The notes: generated by a model not told the origin, from the sequence alone. A DNA stretch of 64,000 bases from Butyrivibrio sp. (GCA_015056495.1 SVGC01000012.1:1-64000); one strand, 5' to 3'; counted from the first letter of the stretch, positions 34,187 through 43,590 are shown. A program made the numbers and translations.

Positions 34187-36004
34187 ATGAAGGTAGGGAC
34201 AGGCAAAAAACACAGGCGCAGGAAGGCGCATAAGCAGAGTAAAAAATCGAAGATATTATTAGGCTTGGCAGGTATTTTAGGTGTAGTTGCCGTAGCCGTT
34301 GCTGTTGTAGCTGTTATATATTATGTTTTTGCTCCTCATGATGCTGAAAATAGCGATGTGTCAGATGACGCATCAACCGGAGCATCAATTGAAACAGCTG
34401 TAACTAAAGAAAAAGAATATATCAATAGCGGAACCATCACAGGGATCATCAGATCAGGAAGTACTGTGTCTGATACTTTGGGTGAAAGACCTGCAGAAGT
34501 GGAGCTTACAGAGGAAAATCAGGACTCTATTGCTACAATAACAAACGTTCTGATTACCACCGGAGGCATGGTAGACATAACAGTTGGATCAGAGGCTGTT
34601 CCTGCTAGTGATGACAAGTATTATTACATATTTGAAGAAGAGATATACGAAGATGGGATAACAGATGAAGATGAAGCTATCACTAAAGTATATAAAGATA
34701 CTGATGTGACAGTTTCAGTTGCTCTGAATCATGGTAAATCTGACACAAGGCTTTATTCCAAGTTTGTAGTAGCAGTATTAAAAAACGGTAGTTATCAAAC
34801 GGTAAGTAATGCCAAGTTTATTGAAAATCCTGGTGCAGTTGCGGGGTATAACTACAGTGGAATGCAGCAGTCTTCTATAAAAGGAATTCTGGTGGATCCA
34901 CTCAGGGTATCTCAGCTGGCTGATCTTGGTGTTAATTATGCTACCTATAATATTCCATTGGCCAATATACTTACTACCAGTGGCGGTATAGAATATACAT
35001 ATTGCGGAGTGACTTATCACTTTAATTCCAGGATCATAAGTGATTACGATTATTTGTTCACATCTCTCAATAATATGGGAATCGATGTGGCAGCGATCAT
35101 ACTTGATAATGCATCCAGAACTACATTTGCAGAGTTTACACATCCGGATGCAAGGTCAGGCGGTTCATCACCATATTATATGTTTAATGCCAGTGATGAA
35201 AGCGGAGTAAAAGCCCTGGCGGCTGTAGGCTCTTTCCTGGCAAGCAGATATTCCGGTTCAGGACATGGTAAGGTAAGCATGTGGATCATTGGTAATGAGA
35301 TCAATGCCAAAAAAGAGTATAACTGGATGAATTCAAGCAATCTCCAGACCTTTACCAAAGCCTATGCTGATTCTTTCAGAGTTTTTTACAATGCTATCAA
35401 GAGTGTCAACTCTGGTGCCAAGGTATACATGCCTCTTGACCAGCAGTGGGATAGAAATAAGGCAAATGCAGTAGATTTTGATGCAAGAGATTTTCTTGAT
35501 TATTTTGCTTCTTATACAAATGAATATGGTAATTACGATTGGGGACTGGCAGAGCATCCGTATTCATATCCAAATGGAAATACAGCCTTTTGGAATGCTT
35601 CAACACTGGTAACACACAACTATGATACATCAATCCTGACCATGGACAATATTGATGTGCTTATAAGTTATATGAAGCAGGAGCCAATGCTTGATACTTC
35701 AGGAAATGTCAGATCTATAATACTTAGTGAGATTGGCTATTCATCAACTTCAGGAGAGACACTGCAGGCTGCAGCTCTCTGCTATGCATATCAGAAAATG
35801 GTGGATTGCGGATACATAGATGCTGTTATGTTTTCACGTCAGACTGATGCAGCTGATGAAATAGCAGCACTGGGACTTGCTCTTGGACTCCAGACAACAG
35901 GCGGAACCAAGAAATACGCGTACAACGTCTTTAAATATATGGATACAGATAAACGTGATGAATATGTATCTTTTGCTTATTCTATAGTGGGCAAGACCTT
36001 TTAA
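34187..36004 (+). CDS. membrane-anchored DUF5722 protein (TIM-barrel glycoside-hydrolase-like)
   Basis: The 605-residue protein has a strongly basic N-terminus (KKHRRRKAHKQSKKSK), one membrane helix at about 25-48, an acidic linker and a Big-like region to about 200. The catalytic-looking domain runs from about 225 to 600. I recognise DUF5722 from WIIGNEINAKKEYNWM and from LSEIGYSSTSGETLQAAA. E371 (N-E pair after strand 4) and E515 sit where clan GH-A enzymes carry acid/base and nucleophile. It would therefore be an extracytoplasmic glycoside hydrolase of unknown specificity. It directly abuts rarA, with no intergenic bases. Confidence 0.8.
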   Translation: MKVGTGKKHRRRKAHKQSKKSKILLGLAGILGVVAVAVAVVAVIYYVFAPHDAENSDVSDDASTGASIETAVTKEKEYINSGTITGIIRSGSTVSDTLGERPAEVELTEENQDSIATITNVLITTGGMVDITVGSEAVPASDDKYYYIFEEEIYEDGITDEDEAITKVYKDTDVTVSVALNHGKSDTRLYSKFVVAVLKNGSYQTVSNAKFIENPGAVAGYNYSGMQQSSIKGILVDPLRVSQLADLGVNYATYNIPLANILTTSGGIEYTYCGVTYHFNSRIISDYDYLFTSLNNMGIDVAAIILDNASRTTFAEFTHPDARSGGSSPYYMFNASDESGVKALAAVGSFLASRYSGSGHGKVSMWIIGNEINAKKEYNWMNSSNLQTFTKAYADSFRVFYNAIKSVNSGAKVYMPLDQQWDRNKANAVDFDARDFLDYFASYTNEYGNYDWGLAEHPYSYPNGNTAFWNASTLVTHNYDTSILTMDNIDVLISYMKQEPMLDTSGNVRSIILSEIGYSSTSGETLQAAALCYAYQKMVDCGYIDAVMFSRQTDAADEIAALGLALGLQTTGGTKKYAYNVFKYMDTDKRDEYVSFAYSIVGKTF

Positions 36005-36051
36005 GGTCATGAGCATAGGGGGAATAATCTAGTACGAGGAGAATGAAAAAG

Positions 36052-37206
36052 ATGACAAACGCAGAAAAAGCACTACAAATGCACGAACAGTGGAACGGAA
36101 AACTTGAAGTGATCTCTAAGGCAGCAGTAAAAAGCAGAGAAGACCTTGCTATAGCCTACACACCAGGTGTTGCAGAGCCATGTAAGCTCATAGCTGAGGA
36201 TAAGGAGCTTGCTTACAAGTACACTATCAAGTCCAATACAATTGCAGTAGTATCTGACGGAAGTGCAGTCCTGGGACTTGGAAATATCGGACCATACGCT
36301 GCAATGCCAGTTATGGAAGGTAAAGCAGCATTATTCAAAGAGTTTGGAAATGTAAATGCTGTTCCGATCTGCCTTGATACTCAGGATACAGAAGAAATCA
36401 TTACAGCTGTAAAGAATCTTGCACCAGGTTTTGGTGGTATTAACCTTGAAGATATTAGTGCACCAAGATGTTTTGAAATCGAAGAGCGTTTAAAGGCTAT
36501 GCTTGATATTCCTGTTTTTCATGATGATCAGCATGGTACAGCAATAGTAGTTCTTGCAGGTATTATCAATGGACTTAAGGTAACAGGCAAGAAAAAAGAA
36601 GATTGTAAAGTAGTCATCAACGGTGCCGGAAGTGCAGGAATCGCTATTACCAAGCTCCTTCTGCGTTATGGCTTTAAGAACGTTATCATGTGTGATAAGG
36701 CTGGAATCATCAGCTCTGTGACAGAGAACCTTAACTGGATGCAGGAGGCAATGCTCAAAGAGACCAACCCTAATGATGAAAAGGGTAATCTGGCTGATGC
36801 ATTAAAGGGTGCAGATATATTTGTAGGCGTCTCAGCGCCAGGTATTGTTTCAGAAGAAATGGTTGCTTCAATGAACCGCGATGCTATCATGTTTGCTATG
36901 GCCAACCCTGTTCCAGAAATCATGCCAGACCTTGCCAAAAAGGCAGGAGCAAGAGTTGTAGGTACAGGTAGATCAGATTTCCCTAATCAGGTCAACAACG
37001 TCCTTGTATTCCCTGGTATTTTCAAAGGTGCTCTTGAAGGACGCGCACGTCAGATCACAGAAGAAATGAAACTGGCAGCTGCCAATGCAATCGCAGATCT
37101 TATACCAGATGACCAGCTCAGCGATGTAAACATCCTTCCTGAGGCATTTGATCCAAGAGTTACAGAGGCAGTAGCACAGGCGGTTAAGGCACACATAGCT
37201 GACTGA
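36052..37206 (+). CDS. NAD(P)-dependent malic enzyme
   Basis: This enzyme oxidatively decarboxylates malate to pyruvate. Residues near 30-60 hold [18 protein letters not shown], with the conserved Tyr. [30 protein letters not shown] follows, and the metal site is EDISAPRCF and [15 protein letters not shown]. The Rossmann part has [13 protein letters not shown]. The 384-residue length matches the short bacterial form. The ATG at 36052 is about 11 bp after AGGAG; the ATG at 36043 would be too close. The gene has no obvious operon partner and may serve pyruvate/NADPH supply. Confidence 0.93.
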   Translation: MTNAEKALQMHEQWNGKLEVISKAAVKSREDLAIAYTPGVAEPCKLIAEDKELAYKYTIKSNTIAVVSDGSAVLGLGNIGPYAAMPVMEGKAALFKEFGNVNAVPICLDTQDTEEIITAVKNLAPGFGGINLEDISAPRCFEIEERLKAMLDIPVFHDDQHGTAIVVLAGIINGLKVTGKKKEDCKVVINGAGSAGIAITKLLLRYGFKNVIMCDKAGIISSVTENLNWMQEAMLKETNPNDEKGNLADALKGADIFVGVSAPGIVSEEMVASMNRDAIMFAMANPVPEIMPDLAKKAGARVVGTGRSDFPNQVNNVLVFPGIFKGALEGRARQITEEMKLAAANAIADLIPDDQLSDVNILPEAFDPRVTEAVAQAVKAHIAD

Positions 37207-37296
37207 TCAGAAAATTAAAGATTTTTTGTTTTTATAATCAATAAATCATGTGCTAAAATAGCTTTAAATGTTTTTACTAGGAGTAAATACGCAAAA

Positions 37297-37824
37297 ATGA
37301 GTTCACAATATTTACAGTTATACAAGATGATAGTTTTATATATGCTTGGTAAGTCTGACACGCAGCTTAGCAAGTCCCAGATATATGATTTTATCCTGGA
37401 AAAAGAGTACACTAATTTCCTTACTCTTCAGGAAGTTTTTTCAGAGCTGGCAGATTCAGGCCTGATCATTGAGAGAAACAGTGCCAATAGAACATATCTC
37501 GAGATGACAAGTGAAGGTAAGACTACTCTGGGCTATTTTGAAAATCGCATCAGTCCTTCTATAGTAGAAGAGATAAATGATTATTTTAAGAAGAATGGCG
37601 TGAAGCTTCGTAATGAATCTTCAATCAGAGCAGATTATTTTCAGGCTGGCGAGAATGACTATACTGTACATATGACTGCAAAGGAAAATGGCATTACATT
37701 AGTAGATATAAGTCTAAATACACCTTCTGAGGAAGCTGCCCAGGGTGTGTGTGATGCATGGCAGAAAAAGAACGCAGACATTTATGCTTACCTTGTGTCA
37801 GAACTTATGATGTACAATTATTAA
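37297..37824 (+). CDS. DUF4364-family (winged-helix-like) protein
   Basis: The 175-residue protein has an N-terminal winged-helix-like part (LQLYKMIVLYMLGKSDTQLSKSQIYDFILEKEYTNF, then LADSGLIIERNSANRTYLEMTSEGKTTL). The C-terminal part matches the DUF4364 family found throughout Clostridia. The family is thought to be regulatory but has no fixed function. GGAGTAAA precedes the ATG. A strong terminator and a long palindrome follow. Confidence 0.85.
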   Translation: MSSQYLQLYKMIVLYMLGKSDTQLSKSQIYDFILEKEYTNFLTLQEVFSELADSGLIIERNSANRTYLEMTSEGKTTLGYFENRISPSIVEEINDYFKKNGVKLRNESSIRADYFQAGENDYTVHMTAKENGITLVDISLNTPSEEAAQGVCDAWQKKNADIYAYLVSELMMYNY

Positions 37825-37844
37825 ATATGGTCTTAGAAAAGCAG

Positions 37845-37885
37845 ATAGGCTCAATTCCAAATGTAGGGAATTGAGCCTATTTTTT
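37845..37885 (+). terminator. perfect intrinsic terminator after DUF4364
   Basis: The 14-bp arms ATAGGCTCAATTCC and GGAATTGAGCCTAT are perfect and are followed by five T. Confidence 0.92.
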
Positions 37886-37955
37886 GAGTCACTGGGGACG
37901 TATCAAATTGACTCATTGTGTGCAATGAGTCAATTTGATACGTCCCCGGTGACTC
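37886..37955. repeat. REP/REPIN-like 70-bp palindrome
   Basis: GAGTCAC-GGGGACGTATC at 37886-37904 and the continuing AAATTGACTCATT are matched in reverse order on the other side, ending GGTGACTC at 37955. The arms are about 32 bp with a single G-T type mismatch and a 6-base loop (GTGTGC). It sits immediately after the terminator. GGGGACGTATC-like palindromes recall REP elements spread by RAYT transposases in clostridia. No transposase is in this window. Confidence 0.75.
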
Positions 37956-38013
37956 ATTGATCATTTTTCTGATAATAAAAATATAAAAAAAATATTAAAT
38001 TTTTTCCCTATGC

Positions 38014-38040
38014 TAAAGTTTATAAAAATAACTTCGATAT
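38014..38040 (+). promoter_or_regulatory. sigma-D-type flagellar promoter of flaG
   Basis: TAAA (38014-38017), a 16-bp gap and TCGATAT (38034-38040) match the flagellar sigma factor consensus TAAA-N15/16-CCGATAT. Spacing is identical to that in front of both flagellin genes. Confidence 0.8.
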
Positions 38041-38145
38041 AGAGAGTAAGAAATGATTAATTGACTTGAATCGCTAATTGTCTTGTAAATGCTGAAAAAT
38101 AAGAGCAAAGACATAATGTAAAAACAAATAGTTAATTATTTATAG

Positions 38146-38163
38146 CCGGGCGAGGATGCCCGG
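38146..38163 (+). promoter_or_regulatory. GGA-loop hairpin in the flaG leader (CsrA-site-like)
   Basis: CCGGGC and GCCCGG form a perfect 6-bp stem with the loop GAGGAT, about 28 bp upstream of the start and before an ATGGAGG ribosome site. A GGA in a hairpin loop plus a second GGA in the ribosome site is the usual CsrA target arrangement. The same pattern occurs in both flagellin leaders. Confidence 0.55.
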
Positions 38164-38190
38164 AGAAAGACACATGGAGGTGAGAAAGAA

Positions 38191-38664
38191 ATGGCTATGG
38201 AAGCAATCAGTAACAATTATAATAGTATCAAACCTTTAACTCAGAACTCGCAGACTCCAGATAGAGTTGTAGCATTTCCTTCTGAAGGAGAAGGAGATAA
38301 GGGTAATAATGATGTAAAATCCAATGTCCAGAACTCTAAAAATCTGAGTGCGGAATATATTCCTAACGAAGCTCCTAAGGTTTCCACAGAATCAGCTGCT
38401 GTGAGCAAGACAGCTGAAGACAATGAGGAATATATCAAGCAGGAAACAGAGAGAATCAAGAATGCAGTTTCAGAGATGAACAAGAAAATGATCAATACAT
38501 CTGAAGCTGTATTTGGCATACATGAAGATACTAACCGCGTAACTATCAAGATTGTTGATAAGGAGACCAAGAAAGTCATAAAGGAACTGCCTCCTGAAAA
38601 AACACTTGATATGATTGCAAAAGCGTGGGAACTGGCAGGTCTCTTGGTTGATGAGAGACGATAA
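38191..38664 (+). CDS. flaG: FlaG-family flagellar protein
   Basis: The 157-residue protein has a disordered Ser/Asn/Glu-rich N-terminal half and a conserved C-terminal FlaG domain. The domain reads FGIHEDTNRVTIKIVDKETKKVIKELPPEKTLDMIAKAWELAGLLVD; E-x-P-P-E-K is the family hallmark. FlaG affects filament length or assembly. It starts the flaG-fliD-fliS group and has its own sigma-D-like promoter and a hairpin leader. The ATG has GGAGG about 11 bp upstream. Confidence 0.9.
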   Translation: MAMEAISNNYNSIKPLTQNSQTPDRVVAFPSEGEGDKGNNDVKSNVQNSKNLSAEYIPNEAPKVSTESAAVSKTAEDNEEYIKQETERIKNAVSEMNKKMINTSEAVFGIHEDTNRVTIKIVDKETKKVIKELPPEKTLDMIAKAWELAGLLVDERR

Positions 38665-38767
38665 GTCATTATTACTAATCAAGGAGCTAGGGGATGGCTC
38701 GTATTATGCCCTAAAACCATAAAAAGGATGACTATTGCCAAGGTAGGCACGAGAAAAGGAGTGGCCT

Positions 38768-40414
38768 ATGACTATAAGAATAACCGGTATGAATTCCGGA
38801 CTTGATACAGAGAGCATAATTACTGAACTGGTAAAAACAAAACAGAATAAAGTAGACAAAATTAAAAGTGATCAGAAGAAACTGGAGAAAAAACAGGACA
38901 AATGGAAAGAACTTAATAGTAAAGTAGTGTCCTTCTATAAAGGCTCTCTGAGCACTATGCGTTTTGAAAGTGCATTTAACAAGAAGACAACTTCAGTTAG
39001 TAATAGTGATGCTGTATCTGTTGTTACCAGTTCCAATGCAATGAATTCTCAACAAACCCTGAATATTAAGACACTGGCAAAAAGCGGATATATTACAGGT
39101 GGAAAGGTAAGCAAGGCGGATGAAAGTACAATATCTATGACTGATACACTATCATCTCTTGGAGTTACAGCTTCCGGAACCATGCGTATCTATTTTGGAG
39201 CAAAAACGGACGACCCTACTAATAATGAATATGTAGATATAAATGTTTCCTCCGATGATACGATTCAGGGCTTCATAAACAAGATTAACAATGCTGAATC
39301 TGATAGTGGCTATAAAGTAAATGCAAGCTTTGATACAACCAATAACAGATTTTATCTCGCCAGTGCAGAAACAGGTGAAGCACAAAACTTCTTTTTAAAT
39401 GAGACACCATACGGAACTACGACAGACACAGACGGCAATGTATACGCAACGGATGTAGATGGAGGCACATTCCTCTCACCGGGTGCACTTGCAATGCTGG
39501 GATTGTCAACCATGGCCGGTTGGTCCAACCTGACAAGCGATGAAGCATATATCAATGAGAGAGTTGCAACATATCAGGAAGGCAATGACGCAGAGATTGA
39601 GCTCAATGGAGTTACCTATACTAATAACAGCAATACATTTGAGATAAACGGACTTACAATAACCGCCAATCAGGTAGCTTCTGATGTTATATTAAACACT
39701 AAATATGACACCAGTGGTGTATACGACATGATTAAAAAGTTCGTTAGTGAGTATAATGAACTGATCAAAGAACTTGATACATTATACAATGCTGACAGTG
39801 CCGATGATTATGACATTCTGACTGCTGAGCAGGAAGAAGCCATGACAGATACTGAGATAGAAGAGTGGAATAACAAGATTGACGAAGGCTTGCTGTCAAA
39901 AGATGCTACAGTAGGCAAGATTCGCCAGGCTATGAAGAGCATTATGCTATCTACATATAGTCTTACAGATAAAAATGGCAACTCTCTAGTAGGTTCACTT
40001 TCAATGTTCGGAATTGCAACAGCAAGCTATTTTGCAACAGATGAAAATGAGAGAGGAGTGTACCATATAGACGGAGACCCTGATGACGATACAGTTTCTT
40101 CCCAGGAAGATAAACTGAGTGCATATATAGCATCAGATCCGGATATGGTAGCAGATTTCTTCAAGCAGCTTTCAGCTACCTTGTACAGTAAATTTGGAGA
40201 TTTAATGAAATCAACAGATTTCAGCAGCTCTTTTACCATCTACGAAGATAAACTGATGAAAAAACAGTACAAAAGCTATGATTCACAGCTTGAAGACGCA
40301 CAACAGGAGCTCACAGACCTTGAAGATTACTATTATGACAAATTCTCAGCGATGGAAACTGCATTGTCCAAGCTTGACAGCTCTTCTAGTGCACTTAGTG
40401 GTCTGACAGGCTGA
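38768..40414 (+). CDS. fliD: flagellar filament cap protein FliD (HAP2)
   Basis: FliD caps the growing filament and assists flagellin folding at the tip. The 548-residue protein begins RITGMNSGLDTESIITELVKTKQNKVDKIKSD, the typical FliD_N with coiled coil. It has ALAMLGLS-type cores in the middle and a FliD_C ending in EDKLMKKQYKSYDSQLEDAQQELTDLEDYYYDKFSAMETAL. The central region is variable, as usual. It lies 103 bp after flaG. The gap holds a small GAGC/GCTC hairpin with GGGGA in its loop. Confidence 0.93.
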   Translation: MTIRITGMNSGLDTESIITELVKTKQNKVDKIKSDQKKLEKKQDKWKELNSKVVSFYKGSLSTMRFESAFNKKTTSVSNSDAVSVVTSSNAMNSQQTLNIKTLAKSGYITGGKVSKADESTISMTDTLSSLGVTASGTMRIYFGAKTDDPTNNEYVDINVSSDDTIQGFINKINNAESDSGYKVNASFDTTNNRFYLASAETGEAQNFFLNETPYGTTTDTDGNVYATDVDGGTFLSPGALAMLGLSTMAGWSNLTSDEAYINERVATYQEGNDAEIELNGVTYTNNSNTFEINGLTITANQVASDVILNTKYDTSGVYDMIKKFVSEYNELIKELDTLYNADSADDYDILTAEQEEAMTDTEIEEWNNKIDEGLLSKDATVGKIRQAMKSIMLSTYSLTDKNGNSLVGSLSMFGIATASYFATDENERGVYHIDGDPDDDTVSSQEDKLSAYIASDPDMVADFFKQLSATLYSKFGDLMKSTDFSSSFTIYEDKLMKKQYKSYDSQLEDAQQELTDLEDYYYDKFSAMETALSKLDSSSSALSGLTG

Positions 40415-40476
40415 TGATAAACACTATTAAATATCTATAAATTGCAATAATTACATAATATATAACTATGGGAAAT

Positions 40477-40483
40477 CCGATAT
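40477..40483 (+). promoter_or_regulatory. possible sigma-D -10 element of fliS
   Basis: CCGATAT is a perfect sigma-D -10, and the bases after it (AAGAAGTGTAAGG) resemble those after the flagellin promoters. No good TAAA lies 16 bp upstream, so activity is uncertain. Confidence 0.4.
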
Positions 40484-40535
40484 AAGAAGTGTAAGGATTA
40501 ATCATACCCATTATATAGATAAGGAGATCGATATT

Positions 40536-40970
40536 ATGCCAGCTATGAACAATCCATATGCTAACAATCTATATGCTAAACAGCTTAATCAATATAACAG
40601 TAATAAAGTGCTGACAGCAAAACCTGAAGAACTGACTCTTATGCTGTACGATGGGGCTATTAAGTTTACCAACATAGCAATAATGGGACTGGAGAAAGGC
40701 GATTCCAGAAAATTTGAAACCTATCTTCTTAAGGTTGAAAATATTGTGGACTACCTGAATAATACCCTTGATATGAAATATCCTGTGGCAAAAGATTTTG
40801 AAAATGTATACAAGTACCTGTTGGGAAGACTTGTAGACGCAGATCTTCACAGAGATCGGGCTATGGACAATATGAATGAAGTCAATAAACACCTTCATAC
40901 AATGAGAGACACCTGGAAAGAAGTAATGCAGTTGTCAAAGGGGTCTGCCAGGCAAAGCGCCACAGCTTAA
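40536..40970 (+). CDS. fliS: flagellin export chaperone FliS
   Basis: FliS binds the C-terminus of newly made flagellin and prevents early polymerisation. The 144-residue protein shows NPYANNLYAKQLNQYNSNKVLTAKPEELTLMLYDGAIKFTNIAIMGLEK, the standard FliS lead. VDYLNNTLDMKYPVAKDFENVYKYLLGRLVDADLHRD is the helical bundle. It follows fliD and is ended by a strong terminator. Confidence 0.95.
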   Translation: MPAMNNPYANNLYAKQLNQYNSNKVLTAKPEELTLMLYDGAIKFTNIAIMGLEKGDSRKFETYLLKVENIVDYLNNTLDMKYPVAKDFENVYKYLLGRLVDADLHRDRAMDNMNEVNKHLHTMRDTWKEVMQLSKGSARQSATA

Positions 40971-40988
40971 TTGATGCCATATTATTAT

Positions 40989-41028
40989 AAGGCTTTGAAA
41001 AATGGTTATCGTTTTTCAAAGCCTTATT
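40989..41028 (+). terminator. intrinsic terminator after fliS
   Basis: The perfect 14-bp arms AAGGCTTTGAAAAA and TTTTTCAAAGCCTT are followed by ATTTT, 18 bp after the fliS stop. Confidence 0.9.
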
Positions 41029-41109
41029 TTATGTTATACTAGAAATACAAAAGCGTTCACAATATAATGATATTTCGAGAGTAACAATTCATATATAGGG
41101 AGATACATT

Positions 41110-41589
41110 ATGACAAGAACATACCTTGATATGATGATAAAAAGCTTAGATGAAAAAATAGAAATATTAACCAGAATATGTGAGCTCAATGCTGAACAAA
41201 AAAGCATATTATCCTCTGAGGAAGGGGTTGATCTTGAAGCCTTTCGCCAAAATGTAGATGAAAAAGGGATGCTGATAGAAAGAATTAATACATTAAACGA
41301 TGGCTTTGATTCTCTGTATGACCATGTAAAAAAAGATTTGGAAGAGGATAAAAAGGCATTTTCTGAAGAAATAAAGAAAATGCAGAATCAGATCAGAGAA
41401 ATAACCTCACTCAGTTCGACAATAAAAGCTGAGGAAGTAAGAAACAAAGCACTGGCAGAAAAATTCTTCAAAAATAAGCGTAGCGAAATACGTGCCAATC
41501 AAAAAGGAAATACAGCGGCCTATAATTATTTTGAGACAATGAGTAAGTCCGGAGTAATCATGCCGCAATTTATTGATAAGAAGAAGTAG
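41110..41589 (+). CDS. helical flagellar chaperone-like protein (FlgN/FliT type)
   Basis: The 159-residue protein is almost all alpha-helical with long charged heptads. It opens YLDMMIKSLDEKIEILTRICELNAEQKSIL and continues VDEKGMLIERINTLNDGFDSLYDHV. Its opening, length and place between fliS and flagellin match FlgN- or FliT-type export chaperones for hook-associated proteins or FliD. The C-terminus (AAYNYFETMSKSGVIMPQFIDKKK) could bind a partner. The family call comes from pattern and neighbourhood, not from a catalytic motif. Confidence 0.65.
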   Translation: MTRTYLDMMIKSLDEKIEILTRICELNAEQKSILSSEEGVDLEAFRQNVDEKGMLIERINTLNDGFDSLYDHVKKDLEEDKKAFSEEIKKMQNQIREITSLSSTIKAEEVRNKALAEKFFKNKRSEIRANQKGNTAAYNYFETMSKSGVIMPQFIDKKK

Positions 41590-41743
41590 ATATTATTTAC
41601 TTTAAAGATAAAGAAAATAATATATAGTATAAAAACAAATAAAAATATTCTACTATACGTAATTGAAATAAAATTTCGGAATTTCATTTATCATAAAAAG
41701 ACATAAAAATTATATTTAAAAACATTTTTTGTTCCATAAAAAT

Positions 41744-41788
41744 AAAAATCCAGACAGTCAGCAAACGCAGATATAGTCTGGATTTTTT
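41744..41788 (+). terminator. intrinsic terminator upstream of flagellin 1
   Basis: AAAAATCCAGAC pairs with GTCTGGATTTTTT around a 20-base loop. It isolates flagellin 1 from upstream transcription. The rest of the 464-bp gap holds AT-rich sequence, a sigma-D-like promoter and a ~170-base leader. Confidence 0.85.
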
Positions 41789-41851
41789 GATAAAATATTT
41801 TTTATAAAAAAACCTGTCAAGTAAAAAAATAAAAAAAATTGTTAAAGAGAC

Positions 41852-41878
41852 TAAAGTTTTGAAAATTCGTTTCGATAT
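41852..41878 (+). promoter_or_regulatory. sigma-D-type promoter of flagellin 1
   Basis: TAAA (41852-41855), 16 bp, and TCGATAT (41872-41878). The flanking CTAAAGTTT is identical to the flaG promoter. Confidence 0.85.
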
Positions 41879-41960
41879 ATTAGGTGTAAAGAAAAAAGTT
41901 CTCTCAGTAGAACTAATATTGAACACCATGGAGGGTGCAACGAGGACGCTCGTTAGTAAA

Positions 41961-41974
41961 GTGGAAGGATCCAC
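41961..41974 (+). promoter_or_regulatory. AAGGAT-loop hairpin in the flagellin 1 leader (CsrA-site-like)
   Basis: GTGG-AAGGAT-CCAC is a perfect small hairpin with AGGAT in the loop, about 80 bases before the ATGGAGG ribosome site. A second hairpin (GGATATGCA-AGGG-TGCATTCC, 42015-42035) lies right before the ribosome site. CsrA binding at two GGA sites, one over the ribosome site, is the known control of Bacillus flagellin. Confidence 0.55.
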
Positions 41975-42053
41975 ACGCATAGTAACAAAGCGTAGCAAGC
42001 AATTAACGAGAAGAGGATATGCAAGGGTGCATTCCTACATGGAGGTTTAAATT

Positions 42054-43520
42054 ATGGTAGTACAACACAATCTTCAAGCAATGAATTCTAACAGAATGTT
42101 AGGTATTACAACAGGTTCTCAGGCAAAATCCACAGAAAAATTATCATCCGGATACAAGATCAACAGAGCAGCTGATGATGCAGCAGGACTTTCAATTTCT
42201 GAAAAGATGCGTAAGCAGATGAGAGGTCTGGATCAGGCATCAACAAACGCAAGTGACGGTGTATCTGCAGTACAGACAGCTGAAGGTGCTCTGACTGAAG
42301 TACATGATATGCTTCAGAGAATGAACGAACTGGCAGTTCAGGCAGCGAACGGAACAAACAGCCAGTCAGATCGAATCTCTATCCAGAACGAAATAGATCA
42401 GCTCACAACTGAAATCGACCGTGTAGCACAGACTACAAAATTTAATGAAACATACCTCCTTAAGGGCGGATCAATTGAAACTGACCATTACATGGTAGGT
42501 CATGATGCCGGCCTTGAAGGAACTCTTACAGATACAGCTAAGGTAGCAACATTTAGAATCCCTGCTAAGTCACTCTACGCAGGACAGCAGATCAATATCG
42601 CCGGAAAAGTTTATACAATTGGTATGACAAGCGCATCAGCAGTTAGAGCAACTATCACATCAGCTCTTTCATCTGTAAAGATTGATGGCAAGTCATATAC
42701 AATCGTTACAGGTTACGAGGCATATAACAATCTGGTATCAGTAGCCAATGCAGCAGGTGTTTATACTGCAGCAGATGCTCAGAAGATAGTTGGCGATACA
42801 TCTTCAGTTGTAGCTAATGGTGTTACTTACAAGGCTATAGAAGATACAGCTAAGGATGGTATTGATGATACAGATTCTTCCATCATCACATCCGGTAAAG
42901 CTATCGACCTTATCATGAAGGCTCTTACACAGGCTAACCTTATTGGAACAGATTCCAATGGCGCCAATGTTGTTAATGTAACCTATGACAAATATGATAA
43001 AGCTACAGGAATTGCTACAAATACCGACGATCTTAATGCGGTATTTAATAGTACAACCAAGACAGGACTTATCTCCTTCAAGATTGATAAGGGTTATGCA
43101 ACCATTAAGGATAAGCTCAATTTCAACCTTCACGTTGGTGCTGATGCAGATATGACCAACAAGATCAGCGTAGATATCAGCTCAATGACAGCAGCAGGTC
43201 TTGGAATCAAGGATCTGAACGTAGCAGATGACAGCGGAATAGCTGCAACATATGCAATCGATGCTATTGCAGATGCTATCCAGGGTGTATCAGATCAGAG
43301 ATCAATGCTCGGTGCTATTCAGAACAGACTTGAACATACAATTAAGAACGTTGACAACGTAGTAGAGAATACAACAGCTGCTGAGTCACGTATCAGAGAT
43401 ACAGATATGGCTGAAGAGATGGTTGAATACAGTAAGAACAACATCCTTGCACAGGCAGGACAGAGTATGCTGGCTCAGGCTAACCAGAGTACACAGGGTG
43501 TTCTCTCACTCCTTCAGTAA
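42054..43520 (+). CDS. flagellin (copy 1)
   Basis: This is the filament subunit, 488 residues. The conserved N-terminal D0/D1 region starts MVVQHNLQAMNSNRMLGI, with KLSSGYKINRAADDAAGLSISEKM and NELAVQAANGTNS. The C-terminal D1/D0 ends NTTAAESRIRDTDMAEEMVEYSKNNILAQAGQSMLAQANQSTQGVLSLL. The middle 290 residues are the exposed D2/D3 domain, rich in Thr and Ser and therefore available for O-glycosylation. It is nearly identical to the second flagellin at both ends but differs in the middle. Codon choice is strongly biased, as expected of a highly expressed gene. Expression is set by the sigma-D-like promoter and the hairpin leader. Confidence 0.97.
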   Translation: MVVQHNLQAMNSNRMLGITTGSQAKSTEKLSSGYKINRAADDAAGLSISEKMRKQMRGLDQASTNASDGVSAVQTAEGALTEVHDMLQRMNELAVQAANGTNSQSDRISIQNEIDQLTTEIDRVAQTTKFNETYLLKGGSIETDHYMVGHDAGLEGTLTDTAKVATFRIPAKSLYAGQQINIAGKVYTIGMTSASAVRATITSALSSVKIDGKSYTIVTGYEAYNNLVSVANAAGVYTAADAQKIVGDTSSVVANGVTYKAIEDTAKDGIDDTDSSIITSGKAIDLIMKALTQANLIGTDSNGANVVNVTYDKYDKATGIATNTDDLNAVFNSTTKTGLISFKIDKGYATIKDKLNFNLHVGADADMTNKISVDISSMTAAGLGIKDLNVADDSGIAATYAIDAIADAIQGVSDQRSMLGAIQNRLEHTIKNVDNVVENTTAAESRIRDTDMAEEMVEYSKNNILAQAGQSMLAQANQSTQGVLSLLQ

Positions 43521-43554
43521 TCCAATAACAATATACAATATTTAACATAAAATT

Positions 43555-43590
43555 AAAGCTCCTGCGGGTACAAAAGCTTGCAGGAGCTTT
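43555..43590 (+). terminator. terminator after flagellin 1
   Basis: AAAGCTCCTGC (43555-43565) pairs perfectly with GCAGGAGCTTT (43580-43590). The same hairpin with its flanking A and T residues could also serve the opposing glycosyltransferase gene. Confidence 0.85.

Noticed and set aside
41859-42050. 63-codon ORF in the flagellin 1 leader
   Set aside because: No ribosome site or recognisable family; it starts within the promoter's -10 region and is better read as leader RNA.
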